From Candidatus Poribacteria bacterium (GTDB lineage Bacteria > Poribacteria > WGA-4E > GCA-2687025): a stretch of 14,301 bases of DNA. The stretch spans positions 21,049-35,349 of the forward strand of contig NYZG01000007.1 of NCBI GenBank assembly GCA_002687025.1. Reading direction: 5' to 3'. The stretch's first letter is position 1. The number at the start of each line of letters is the position of its first letter. This document shows, one piece after another, positions 8,301 through 14,301 of this stretch. Position numbers and translations under genes: made by a program. The notes below the pieces were generated by a model. It was not told the origin of the DNA. It did not search any database and saw only the letters and a list, made by a program, of their open reading frames with translations.

Positions 8301-11300
8301 GATCTCGTCATCGACCCCGATGGCATCCTCGACGCGCAGCAGTCGGCCGCTTCGGTCGCTACGGTGGACCTGCAGTTCACGAGCCTCACGGTTTCCGTTA
8401 CCGAGACCACTGACCCGGGCGGCGGCAGCGAATCCACCGTCGCCTCCGAGGGCGCCCGCGTCGTGCTCTTGGTGTTCGACTCCGGCGCAGGCTCGTACAT
8501 AACCGCCTCGGGCTCCGTCGCCGGGGACGCGGCGGACAAGCTGACAACCGCCGGGGAGGTGACCTTCACCGGATTCGACGCCGCTGGCGCGTATCAGCTC
8601 AACATCTCTCAGGAGGGGTTCACGCCTCGCCTGGGTCTGGCGATCGCCGACGACAACACGCCCGGAGATGACACTGACAACACCGTCGTCGAAGTCAGCG
8701 CGACGGCCCCGGTGACCATCGTCGCGGTGCTGCTCGAGTCGCTTACGCTCGACTTCGACGCCTTGCCGACGATCTACCGAGGCGAGAGCTACAGCGTCGG
8801 GTCGATCGTCATTCCGACGGGCGTCGCGCCGTTCACGGCGTCCGTGACGTCGGAAGACGCGCCGAACGTGTTCGACGCGTTCGTGCAGGGCAGTAGCATC
8901 CAGATCTCGGGGCAGGCGACGGACACGAAAGACATCGATAGTGGGCTAACGGCCGTCAATATGACGCTCAGTTTCGCCGACAGCAGCTCGCCACCTACCG
9001 GTGGAACGACGACGCTGACGGCGCAGGTCGACGACGGCATCGGCGTGTTCGACGCCTACACGGACAGCATCAACCGAGGTGGTGACATCGTGGTGGCGCT
9101 TCGCAACGTCGGCGCTTCGCGAACGGTCGATCTCACGATCACGCCGACGATCACCGGCCTCACGATGCCGACGGGTCTCGTCACCGACGCCCTCGGTGAA
9201 GCGGCCGCGGGCGATGTTGAAGCGATCATCACGATTCCGGGTGACGCTGCGCCAGCGGTCTACACGCTCGGCGCCGCGGTAAGTGGCATCGACCTGGACG
9301 GCGACACGAGTGATGATGTCCCGGCAGGCGCGCCCGCCACGGTGGACATCGTCGTTATCGACACGCTGTCGGCGGTGAGCATCTCGTCGGTCGACCCGAC
9401 CCTCATCAGCGGCATCTCCGGCGGCGACGCGACGGTTACAGTCACGATGCTGTCGGACGATGAGGCGGCGAGCGTTGAGGACATCCAGCTGGTTGACCCC
9501 TCGGGAGCCGTGGCCCTGGCGGCCCCAGTCTCGGCGGGTGGCTCGGCCAACATCCTGACCTTCGTCGTCCCGCAGGCGTTCGCTTCAGGCATCTACACGC
9601 TGCACCTCGACGCGCAAGGGCCGACCGGCGTCGCCGGCGGCGTGCCTACGGGTCAGTATGTGGCCATCGCCGACGCGATTGAGGACGGTTGGCAGTCGTC
9701 TCTGAGCATCACCACCACCGACGGCTTCAGTAGGACGGTGTTCTTCGGCGCGGCCGTGAACGCCACGACGGGCTTCAACGCTCAGGAGGACGTCCCGCTC
9801 CCGCCGGACGAGCCGCAACGTCTCGTGACGACGATGGTCTTCAGACGCGCGGGCGCGCCGTCCACGGGGCTGCTGCGAGATGTCGTCGCAACGAGTTCCA
9901 TCGACCCGCCCAACCCCGACCCGGTTCTGACGTGGCAGGTCGATGTTCTCGTGCCTGACCCGCAGACGGGAACGCTCTCGTGGAGCAGCGACTTCCTCAA
10001 CGGTACCCTCGCGGGCTTCTTCGACAACGCGTTCATCGACCTTCCGAACGGTGACACACTCGACATGCGCAACCGGGGAACCGGCACCGGATCCGTGGCG
10101 CTGCCACCCGGATCGCATACGCTGACGCTCCGCCTCGAACGCAGCGCGGCCGACCACACGCTGCAGCTCGGCCTCGGGGAGGGCTGGACGGCGATCTCGC
10201 TGCCTGGACCACCCGACGCGGCGATCGCCACGGTCGGCTCGTTGCGCAACGCGCTGGGCGCCAACACCATCTGGCAGTGGGACGCGGCGACCCAGAGCTA
10301 CGCGCGGCCGCTCAGCACCGACCTCGTGCAGCATGTCGATACGGCGTACTTCGTCCACCGCGCCTCTGCGCTTGATGTTGACGTCAGCGTCAATGTCGAC
10401 GTGCGCGCTGCGCGTCAGGTCACTGTGCCGATCGGCGTGGGCTGGAACTTCGTCGGGGCCATCCAGGCCGACCCGAGCAACACTAGCCTGAACGACGCCT
10501 TCAGCACCGGGCCGAACTCGGTCTTCGAGTACGACCCGGGGACCCAGAACTACGCCGTGGCCACCGCGTTGGCTCCCGGGCGTGGGTACTGGGTGCTGGC
10601 CACCGGTTCGGCGAGCGTCGTGTTCGCGCAGCCGCAGCACCGCAACGACGTCCTCGGCAATACTGCCCTGGCAGCGCCGACGCTGAGCGACCTGAGTTGG
10701 AGCACGCGACTCAGCCTCGAATCCGCCGACGCCATGCGCTCGGTGGACATCGGGGTCAGCCCACTCGCGACGACGGGGTACGACCGGTATGACATCGCGC
10801 AGCCTCCGCCACCGGCGGACCGCAGCGCATCGGTGTTCTACGCGGACGTGGACCACCTCGCGAGCCGGCTGACACGTAGCGTGCAGCCGCTCACGAGAGA
10901 CGGTGGCGAGTGGACGCTGACCGCGCGCGCCGTGGGCGAGTCGATGCTGAGCTGGGACCCGGTGACGTTGGAGCAGGGCTACCGCCTGTGGATCGAGGTC
11001 GGTGACACGACCTACGACATGAACCAGGCGCGCCGCGCGACTGTGCCGGACGGCATCCAGCGCTTCCGCGTGTTCGCCACGTGGACGCCTCCGTCGGCGA
11101 CGCGACTGCTGGCCAACTACCCGAACCCGTTCAACCCGGAGACGTGGATTCCGTTCGAGCTGGAGACGGCCTCGGAGGTCACGGTCCACATCTACGACAT
11201 GCGCGGGTCGGTCGTGCGGACGTTGGAGCTCGGCTACCGCGAGGCGGGCTACTACACCGAGCACTCGGACGCCGGATACTGGGATGGCCGTAACGACCTG

Positions 11301-11387
11301 GGCGAGCGCGTCGGGAGCGGCGCGTATGTCTACGCCTTGCAGGCCGGAGACCGGTCGGCAATGCGTCGCATGGTGATCCTCAAGTAG
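5322..11387 (+). CDS. Giant exported protein: three Calx-beta, tandem CNA-B-like repeats, duplicated pre-sorting modules, T9SS-type sorting domain
   Basis: Complete, 2021 residues from the ATG, stop TAG at 11385-11387; the frame extends back to a GTG at 5235. Residues 1-35 are a signal peptide (RRTW, then LAAPLSLMVALLATT and AVA before QEG). Three Calx-beta domains follow (about 39-153, 155-269, 271-386), with DEPDETF, DEPDETF and KEINETL motifs and NDD ends. Residues about 388-1137 form about eight CNA-B/carboxypeptidase-regulatory-like sandwiches, and about 1138-1455 three Ig-like domains. Residues 1457-1925 are an A-B-B-A block of duplicated modules, and 1930-2021 the sorting domain. Calx-beta domains commonly bind calcium and occur in adhesion proteins, so a large calcium-stabilised surface or matrix protein is the best inference. 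No enzyme motif is seen. It shares its C-terminus with the first gene, so the two are probably exported alike. Confidence 0.95.
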   Translation: MGPSTPTEDGGRPRRTWLAAPLSLMVALLATTAVAQEGVFSVADVSAAEDSGPATFTITLTGAPASYSYTVDYFTTDVTTDAASGDYTETPSGTPGQLAFTTGTTSATVDVPFGVDVLDEPDETFTFTLASPGGGATLDGAATVATGTITNDDVPTITIGDISVAEAAGGATLTVTLSNASTADVTVQADTGEGTATTTDADYDAVISQLVSVTAGSTSAVVSVTINDDGTDEPDETFTVDLSSPGGGATATPPTIGTASGTVTVTNDDVPTISIADVAVSEITGLAQAVVTLSNLSTADVTAVADTADGTATTGDTDYTAVVGATVTIVAGTLTSTADVTIADDATKEINETLTITLSSPGGGATGTPPTITDATAVVTILNDDDALPATSLTVNVDDTSSAIDGALVSVFESDTTTPATVADADPHKLTVAGAVTFAGLLEGATYHVAVSGGSLGYLTNTATIAAFDGAHAETVSLTTTSVLVLVQDAAGSPAAIVGATVAIDGISEATDGSGIATLLQVPTKAGPEDAGNAPTDLTISVTGPADTGSTRYQDASLTPVNVLESGATDLTSTNPITLANVQLTVTVTGEDSAGDQVALDGAAVTLTGLETVSIDTSGGGVADFGAPAGGGGILAGDYAVTVVEPGYVTSADPTPVSVTTAATGALALGLNYTSITIHVSSGGIDIAGVAVAAALDGGGAVTPPRTAPSGAVTDAGGLLELRGIDGTSGELHTLTMSKAGFVTSTLAGKQISDTASTGTVDILTPAITVDVDDGADPFNGVTITVSGPSGTFTAVTNTTPTMVGTLAGTVGPGQAVFPTLLAGDYTVTASLDGWVSAQQTPVTLAATTQSTVPLSLAQTQLTLTVSAIDVGDDVTVTLPAGANAAPLTINADASAKDYVFTGATGGAYDALVTGAGYENLTVPVLIDAAPGATVTTAAGALVTNSVSVAVTPEGSTVPAPFVDAGGGTFTATKVLVGQSVDFTKLGYITQAVDLVIDPDGILDAQQSAASVATVDLQFTSLTVSVTETTDPGGGSESTVASEGARVVLLVFDSGAGSYITASGSVAGDAADKLTTAGEVTFTGFDAAGAYQLNISQEGFTPRLGLAIADDNTPGDDTDNTVVEVSATAPVTIVAVLLESLTLDFDALPTIYRGESYSVGSIVIPTGVAPFTASVTSEDAPNVFDAFVQGSSIQISGQATDTKDIDSGLTAVNMTLSFADSSSPPTGGTTTLTAQVDDGIGVFDAYTDSINRGGDIVVALRNVGASRTVDLTITPTITGLTMPTGLVTDALGEAAAGDVEAIITIPGDAAPAVYTLGAAVSGIDLDGDTSDDVPAGAPATVDIVVIDTLSAVSISSVDPTLISGISGGDATVTVTMLSDDEAASVEDIQLVDPSGAVALAAPVSAGGSANILTFVVPQAFASGIYTLHLDAQGPTGVAGGVPTGQYVAIADAIEDGWQSSLSITTTDGFSRTVFFGAAVNATTGFNAQEDVPLPPDEPQRLVTTMVFRRAGAPSTGLLRDVVATSSIDPPNPDPVLTWQVDVLVPDPQTGTLSWSSDFLNGTLAGFFDNAFIDLPNGDTLDMRNRGTGTGSVALPPGSHTLTLRLERSAADHTLQLGLGEGWTAISLPGPPDAAIATVGSLRNALGANTIWQWDAATQSYARPLSTDLVQHVDTAYFVHRASALDVDVSVNVDVRAARQVTVPIGVGWNFVGAIQADPSNTSLNDAFSTGPNSVFEYDPGTQNYAVATALAPGRGYWVLATGSASVVFAQPQHRNDVLGNTALAAPTLSDLSWSTRLSLESADAMRSVDIGVSPLATTGYDRYDIAQPPPPADRSASVFYADVDHLASRLTRSVQPLTRDGGEWTLTARAVGESMLSWDPVTLEQGYRLWIEVGDTTYDMNQARRATVPDGIQRFRVFATWTPPSATRLLANYPNPFNPETWIPFELETASEVTVHIYDMRGSVVRTLELGYREAGYYTEHSDAGYWDGRNDLGERVGSGAYVYALQAGDRSAMRRMVILK
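5436..6479 (+). repeat. Three tandem Calx-beta domains
   Basis: Units lie at about 5436-5781, 5784-6128 and 6132-6479. Each starts with an xIxxxxVxE strand, has a TADxTDY-type segment, an acidic DEPDETF-like motif (degenerate KEINETL in the third), an SPGGGAT loop and a closing xTIxNDD linker. SPGGGAT is identical in all three units, which suggests duplication within this gene rather than independent acquisition. Confidence 0.85.
6495..8740 (+). repeat. About eight tandem CNA-B / carboxypeptidase-regulatory-like beta-sandwich repeats
   Basis: Units begin with an alternating hydrophobic strand at about 6495 (LTVNV), 6765 (VLVLV), 7065 (LTVTV), 7347 (ITIHV), 7623 (ITVDV), 7905 (LTLTV), 8154 (VSVAV) and 8382 (LTVSV). 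Spacing is near 280 bases in the middle and shorter at the end. Many include a GAxVxxxG segment, a LLAGDYTV / ILAGDYAV turn and a GYxxx strand, the usual signature of the carboxypeptidase-regulatory / CNA-B / PEGA type fold. No lysine-asparagine isopeptide pair can be assigned by eye. Confidence 0.7.
9690..11090 (+). repeat. A-B-B-A block of duplicated modules before the sorting domain
   Basis: Module A1 (about 9690-10140) and A2 (10698-11090) share a W-x-x-x-L-S opening, an ATTG(F/Y)xxxxDxxxPP segment and a later strand with xLSWxxxxLxxGxxxxxxxxx(G/D)TxxDM. Modules B1 (10161-10400) and B2 (10419-10628) share GxGWxxxx, then an xxxxWxxD or FEYD turn with a QxYA element, then an xxYxVxx end (AYFVHR, GYWVLA). 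A domains next to sorting signals are usual in such proteins; the mirrored order is the unusual part. Confidence 0.65.
11109..11384 (+). other. C-terminal FlgD-Ig-like / T9SS type A sorting-like domain
   Basis: Contains NYPNPFNPETWIPF, IYDMRGSVVRTLELG, AGYY, YWDGRNDLGERVGSGAYVY and AMRRMVILK, ending at the stop. It aligns throughout with the C-terminus of the first gene (4616-4894). The opening 42 bases (11115-11156) match 4625-4666 at 40 positions. Confidence 0.87.
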
Positions 11388-11420
11388 CCGGCAGCTTTCG
11401 GCTGACAACGAACCAACAGA

Positions 11421-11448
11421 CAGGAGCCCCGCCGTGGCGGGGCTCCTG
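11421..11448 (+). terminator. Strong hairpin after the second gene
   Basis: CAGGAGCCCCGCC (11421-11433) is the exact reverse complement of GGCGGGGCTCCTG (11436-11448), a 13-bp perfect inverted repeat with a 2-base centre. In RNA this would be 12 pairs and a CGTG tetraloop. It lies 33 bases past the TAG. No T-run follows (GCGCTTGAGG), so it is an imperfect intrinsic terminator or an RNA 3'-end stabiliser. Confidence 0.65.
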
Positions 11449-11532
11449 GCGCTTGAGGTGGCCGCGTCGTCTGTGCGCGGGTTGTTGTGGCCTGTGGCGG
11501 CCGGCTAGGGATTGAGGGTACAGTCGTAACGA

Positions 11533-11551
11533 CCGCCGCATGCGACGGCGG
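11533..11551 (+). promoter_or_regulatory. Small GC hairpin in the leader of the third gene
   Basis: CCGCCG (11533-11538) pairs with CGGCGG (11546-11551) around a 7-base loop, 62 bases before the preferred start. A GTCG-TAA-CGAC hairpin lies just before it. Either could shape the leader; neither matches a known regulatory class. Confidence 0.25.
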
Positions 11552-11601
11552 CCGTGGTAGGGGAATTCAAGCAGTCATGTGCGCGTTCCTGTTGGGACGG
11601 C

Positions 11602-11605
11602 AAGG
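11602..11605 (+). promoter_or_regulatory. Ribosome binding site candidate for the third gene
   Basis: AAGG lies eight bases before the GTG at 11614, which favours that start over GTG 11608 (too close) and GTG 11620 (too far). All three keep the same signal peptide. The stronger AGGGGAA at 11559-11565 precedes an ATG at 11577 in a different, non-coding frame. Confidence 0.45.
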
Positions 11606-11613
11606 TCGTGATC

Positions 11614-14301
11614 GTGCGCGTGGCGGGCCGCTATGTGCGCCTCCTGGGCCACACAGCTCTCCTGCTCGCCGCCCTGCTGTCGGCTCCGTACGCCTCGCGG
11701 GCGGAGACTTCGGGGGCATCCGTCCTCGTCATATACGACCTCAACGACAGCCGCACGCAGTCTCTCGTCGCCGCATTGGAGGCCGAGGGGATCGCTGTCG
11801 GCCTGAGCGAGGTCCCTGAGACTGTCTACGACGGGACGAATCCCAGCCCCAACGGATTCAGCTCCGTCATCCATCTCAACGGCTCCACATTCTCGCAGGA
11901 CATGCCTACGGCGGGTCAACAGGCGCTCGTGGACTTCGTCGCGAACGGCGGAGGGTTCATCCACAGCGAGTGGAACGGGTTCGAGCTCGACATCAGCGGT
12001 CACCTCCAGAGCATGACCGACCTGACGCTCATCTCGCGCGTCAGCGGCGCCGACTTCGAGGAGATCACGCTGTCGGCCGCGGCCGGACAGGAATCCCACT
12101 CTATACTGGCGAATCTCCCGGACCCCGCGACGTTCTGCTCCGCGCACAACGTGGGGCCCGCGCGCACGTTCGCGACCGACGCGGCTACGGTGATCCTGGA
12201 GGACCACTCGGGCAACGCGGCGGTCGTCGTGCGGGAGTTCGGCGACGGCCGTGTTGTCGGCATGCACCACACGGGCAACTACACGTTCGCGGACCCCCTC
12301 GAGGACGCTACGCTGCAGCAGATATACATCGACGCGGTGCTCTGGACATCGGGCGTCACCGACCCGCCGTTGCCCTACCCCGCGAACTCCGCGGCGCACC
12401 TGGACGGCTCCGACGACTACGTCGTCATCGGCGACAGTTCCGTGTTGGACTTCGCGGCCGCCGAGTCGTTCACCGTCGAGGCGTGGGTCAGACCGTGGTC
12501 GACGCAGTCGGACTTAGGGGCGGACACGAACTCCATCATTGAGAAGTGGAGCGGCAGCGGCGGATACCCCTACGCCATCCGCTACGGCAACCAGTCCGGC
12601 GCACGGTCGGGATTGGTGTGGGCAGCCAGATATGACGAGTCGAACTACTCCGAGGCAGTGTCCACGACCGTCGTCGACGACGGCACCTTCCACCACGTGG
12701 CATTCGTGAAGGACGGCGACGCGCTGCGTCTCTACGTGGACGGCGTCCTCGAGGACTCGGAGACGGACACGAGCGCGGGAGCGACGGCGAACGCGTCGAG
12801 TTTCTACATAGGACAGGTCGGCTCCGGCGCAGGGCGATTGCGCGGGTCGGTGGACGATGTCCGCGTGTGGAACATCGCCCGCACGCAGGAGGAGATACAG
12901 AACGCGCTCTACAAGACGCTCCTCGGGTCGGAGGAAGGTCTGACGGGCCACTGGGCGTTCAACGACTTCACGGCGAGCGATCTGACGGAGAACATGAACG
13001 ACGGCACGGCGCAGAACGGGGCCGGGATATCGGCCTCGGCCCCGGTGTTCTCCTCGAACTCGGCCCCGGCCCCTGGGTCGGGAATCTCGGCCCAGGTCAC
13101 CGAGGGCGACACGGCGCAGATCACTCTGTCCGGCTCCGATTCTGACGGCGACTTCCTCAGCTTCGCCTTGGAATCCGTCACATCGAACCTCGGCGTCGCG
13201 CTGACGCTGACCGACACCGACCCCACCGACAACCAGGCCATCGTGACCTACACGCCACTCGGCCTGAAGGGCGTGGACGGCTTCGAATACACCGTCACGG
13301 ACGGGCTGTTGACGAGCGCGCCGACGGATGTCGATCTGGACGTGTCCCTCGCCTCCAACTCGGCCGCGTCGCTCGACGGCGTCGACGACTACGTCCTCAT
13401 ACCGGACGACAGCACGGTAGACATCGCGTCGGCAGGGGAGTTCTCGCTATCGCTCTGGGTCAAGACCGCGGACGCGTCGAACTCCCCGCGAGTCGTCTCG
13501 AAGCGCGAGTCTAGTGGAGACACGACTGGCTACGAGGTGTACCTGGATTCGGGCGACGGCTCGGTGCGCGTGCTGTTCGATCCTGGCGGCGGCGGCGCCG
13601 TTCTTGGCGTGGTCGGGTCGACGTCGGTCGCGGACGACACGTGGCATCACGTCGCGTTCGCGCTGAGTGGCTCGACGGCAGCGCTCTACATCGACGGCGT
13701 TCTCGACGGGTCGACGACCGACGCAGGGCTCGCGGGCGGGTTCGCGTCGGCTGCGGATCTACTACTGGGGGCGTCTCTCACAGTCGCCGACACGACGCTG
13801 GCCGGTATGGTCGATGAGGTCCGCGCGTGGGGCGCCGCGCGTACGGAGACCCAGATCCTGGCGGTGATGGAATACACGCTGACCGGCGCGGAGTCGGACC
13901 TCGTGGGCTACTGGACCTTCGACGGGGGCACGGCGCCGGACCTAACGCTGAACGCGAACGACGGGTCCCTCGTCAACGGCGCCATCGTCACGGCGTCGTC
14001 CAAGGCGTTCATAACGAACACCGTCGCCCCGGTGGCAAGCGACGTCTCGACCACCACGTCCGAGGAAACGCCGGTCGTCATAACGCTCGACGCGACCGAC
14101 GCCGACGGCAATCCGCTGGTGTACACGGCGGACTCCATCCTGACGCAGACGGCCAACGGGCGTGTGGTCGTCGACACAGACGACGCGAGTTCCGACTACG
14201 GCCGGGCGACGTACTCGCCGTTCCTGGACTTCTCCGGCGTGGATTCCTTCACCTGGAACGTCTCGGACGGCATCAACACGAGCAACACCGCGACGGTCAC
14301 C
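11614..14301 (+). CDS. Exported ThuA-like / LamG / cadherin-like repeat protein (3' partial)
   Basis: The frame opens after a TAA at 11527-11529 and runs without a stop to the edge, so the C-terminus is missing. It starts at a GTG; 11614 is preferred, and 11608 or 11620 are possible. Residues 1-30 form a signal peptide (ALLLAALLSAPYASRA before ETSG). Residues about 35-246 resemble a ThuA / class-I glutamine-amidotransferase-like fold (VLVIYD, FSSVIHLNG, FVANGGGFIHSEW, GDGRVVGMHHTGNY, AVLWTSG). The ThuA-like GGGF segment is present without a nucleophile cysteine, so it is probably non-catalytic. LamG-like domains follow at 258-468 and 582-789 (FHHVAF/WHHVAF, LYVDGVL/LYIDGVL, VDDVRVW/VDEVRAW), each trailed by a cadherin-like or tandem-95-type domain (482-581, 802 onwards). 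LamG folds bind carbohydrate or protein ligands. A sorting domain like its neighbours' may lie beyond the window; that is a guess. Confidence 0.9.
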   Translation, partial: MRVAGRYVRLLGHTALLLAALLSAPYASRAETSGASVLVIYDLNDSRTQSLVAALEAEGIAVGLSEVPETVYDGTNPSPNGFSSVIHLNGSTFSQDMPTAGQQALVDFVANGGGFIHSEWNGFELDISGHLQSMTDLTLISRVSGADFEEITLSAAAGQESHSILANLPDPATFCSAHNVGPARTFATDAATVILEDHSGNAAVVVREFGDGRVVGMHHTGNYTFADPLEDATLQQIYIDAVLWTSGVTDPPLPYPANSAAHLDGSDDYVVIGDSSVLDFAAAESFTVEAWVRPWSTQSDLGADTNSIIEKWSGSGGYPYAIRYGNQSGARSGLVWAARYDESNYSEAVSTTVVDDGTFHHVAFVKDGDALRLYVDGVLEDSETDTSAGATANASSFYIGQVGSGAGRLRGSVDDVRVWNIARTQEEIQNALYKTLLGSEEGLTGHWAFNDFTASDLTENMNDGTAQNGAGISASAPVFSSNSAPAPGSGISAQVTEGDTAQITLSGSDSDGDFLSFALESVTSNLGVALTLTDTDPTDNQAIVTYTPLGLKGVDGFEYTVTDGLLTSAPTDVDLDVSLASNSAASLDGVDDYVLIPDDSTVDIASAGEFSLSLWVKTADASNSPRVVSKRESSGDTTGYEVYLDSGDGSVRVLFDPGGGGAVLGVVGSTSVADDTWHHVAFALSGSTAALYIDGVLDGSTTDAGLAGGFASAADLLLGASLTVADTTLAGMVDEVRAWGAARTETQILAVMEYTLTGAESDLVGYWTFDGGTAPDLTLNANDGSLVNGAIVTASSKAFITNTVAPVASDVSTTTSEETPVVITLDATDADGNPLVYTADSILTQTANGRVVVDTDDASSDYGRATYSPFLDFSGVDSFTWNVSDGINTSNTATVT
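12385..14301 (+). repeat. Duplicated LamG plus cadherin-like module (at least two copies)
   Basis: Copy 1 is LamG 12385-13020 plus cadherin-like 13057-13356. Copy 2 is LamG 13357-13980 plus cadherin-like 14017 to the edge. The LamG starts are 972 bases (324 codons) apart and both read NSAAxLDGxDDYVxI. Both end with a (T/V)G(H/Y)Wx F(N/D) strand and an NDG turn. Both cadherin-like parts carry a DxDG turn, a YxP(L/F) strand and a VDxFxxxVxDG end. The series may continue past the right edge. Confidence 0.8.

Noticed and set aside
9585..11408. 607-codon minus-strand open frame opposite the second gene
   Set aside because: It is arginine-rich and low in complexity, with no domain, and lies wholly opposite a well-supported coding sequence. 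Long antisense frames are expected in GC-rich DNA with strong third-position bias.
11487..11819. Plus-strand frame with an ATG at 11577 and AGGGGAA ahead of it
   Set aside because: Its product is arginine/proline-rich with no domain and overlaps the signal peptide of the third gene, whose own frame gives clear domains.
1..14301. CRISPR, tRNA, insertion sequence or phage signals
   Set aside because: I saw no evenly spaced short repeats with spacers, no cloverleaf, no transposase or integrase motif and no terminal inverted repeat with target duplication. The visible repeats are protein-coding modules.

Overview
The window is GC-rich DNA with all supportable coding on the + strand. It holds three very large genes for exported, beta-sandwich-rich, multidomain surface or secreted proteins. 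The first is cut by the left edge (2-4897), the second is complete (5322-11387), and the third is cut by the right edge (11614 to past 14301). I saw no tRNA, rRNA, CRISPR array, transposase or metabolic gene.

Organism: both visible C-termini carry a FlgD-Ig-like / type IX secretion (T9SS type A) sorting-like domain of the form YPNPFNPETWIPF...IYD.RG..VR.L.LG...AG.Y......WDG.N..GERV.SG.Y.Y...AG....RRMV.LK. This version (NPETWIPF, WDGxNxxGERVxSG), with a dockerin and a cohesin-like segment in the same polypeptide, is what I associate with uncultivated lineages such as Candidatus Poribacteria, or related FCB-type groups such as Latescibacteria. That assignment is from recalled family knowledge, not a search. 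The high GC fits only some members, so I hold it at moderate confidence.

Layout. (1) 2-4897: about eleven tandem bacterial Ig-like repeats marked by DxxGN motifs, then a fibronectin-III-like domain, an unassigned segment, a dockerin, a cohesin-like domain and the sorting domain. Repeat nine carries a short insertion with three copies of an ALERSL-centred peptide. (2) 4898-5321: a 424-base non-coding gap with several GC-rich inverted repeats, one of them a nested 5149-5204 structure. (3) 5322-11387: signal peptide, three Calx-beta domains, about eight tandem CNA-B/carboxypeptidase-regulatory-like sandwiches, three Ig-like domains, an A-B-B-A block of duplicated modules and the sorting domain. 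(4) 11388-11613: a 13-bp perfect inverted repeat (probable transcript end) and a short leader. (5) 11614-14301: signal peptide, a ThuA / class-I glutamine-amidotransferase-like domain without an obvious nucleophile, then two copies of a LamG plus cadherin-like module, open to the right.

Working together: the three proteins look like a co-located set of exported adhesin or matrix-type proteins with calcium-binding modules (dockerin EF-hand loops, Calx-beta) and carbohydrate- or ligand-binding folds (LamG). Two, and perhaps all three, probably use the same C-terminal export and anchoring route. Long gaps with hairpins suggest separate transcription units rather than a tight operon. Specific ligands cannot be read from the sequence. 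I do not see evidence of a defence or biosynthetic system here.
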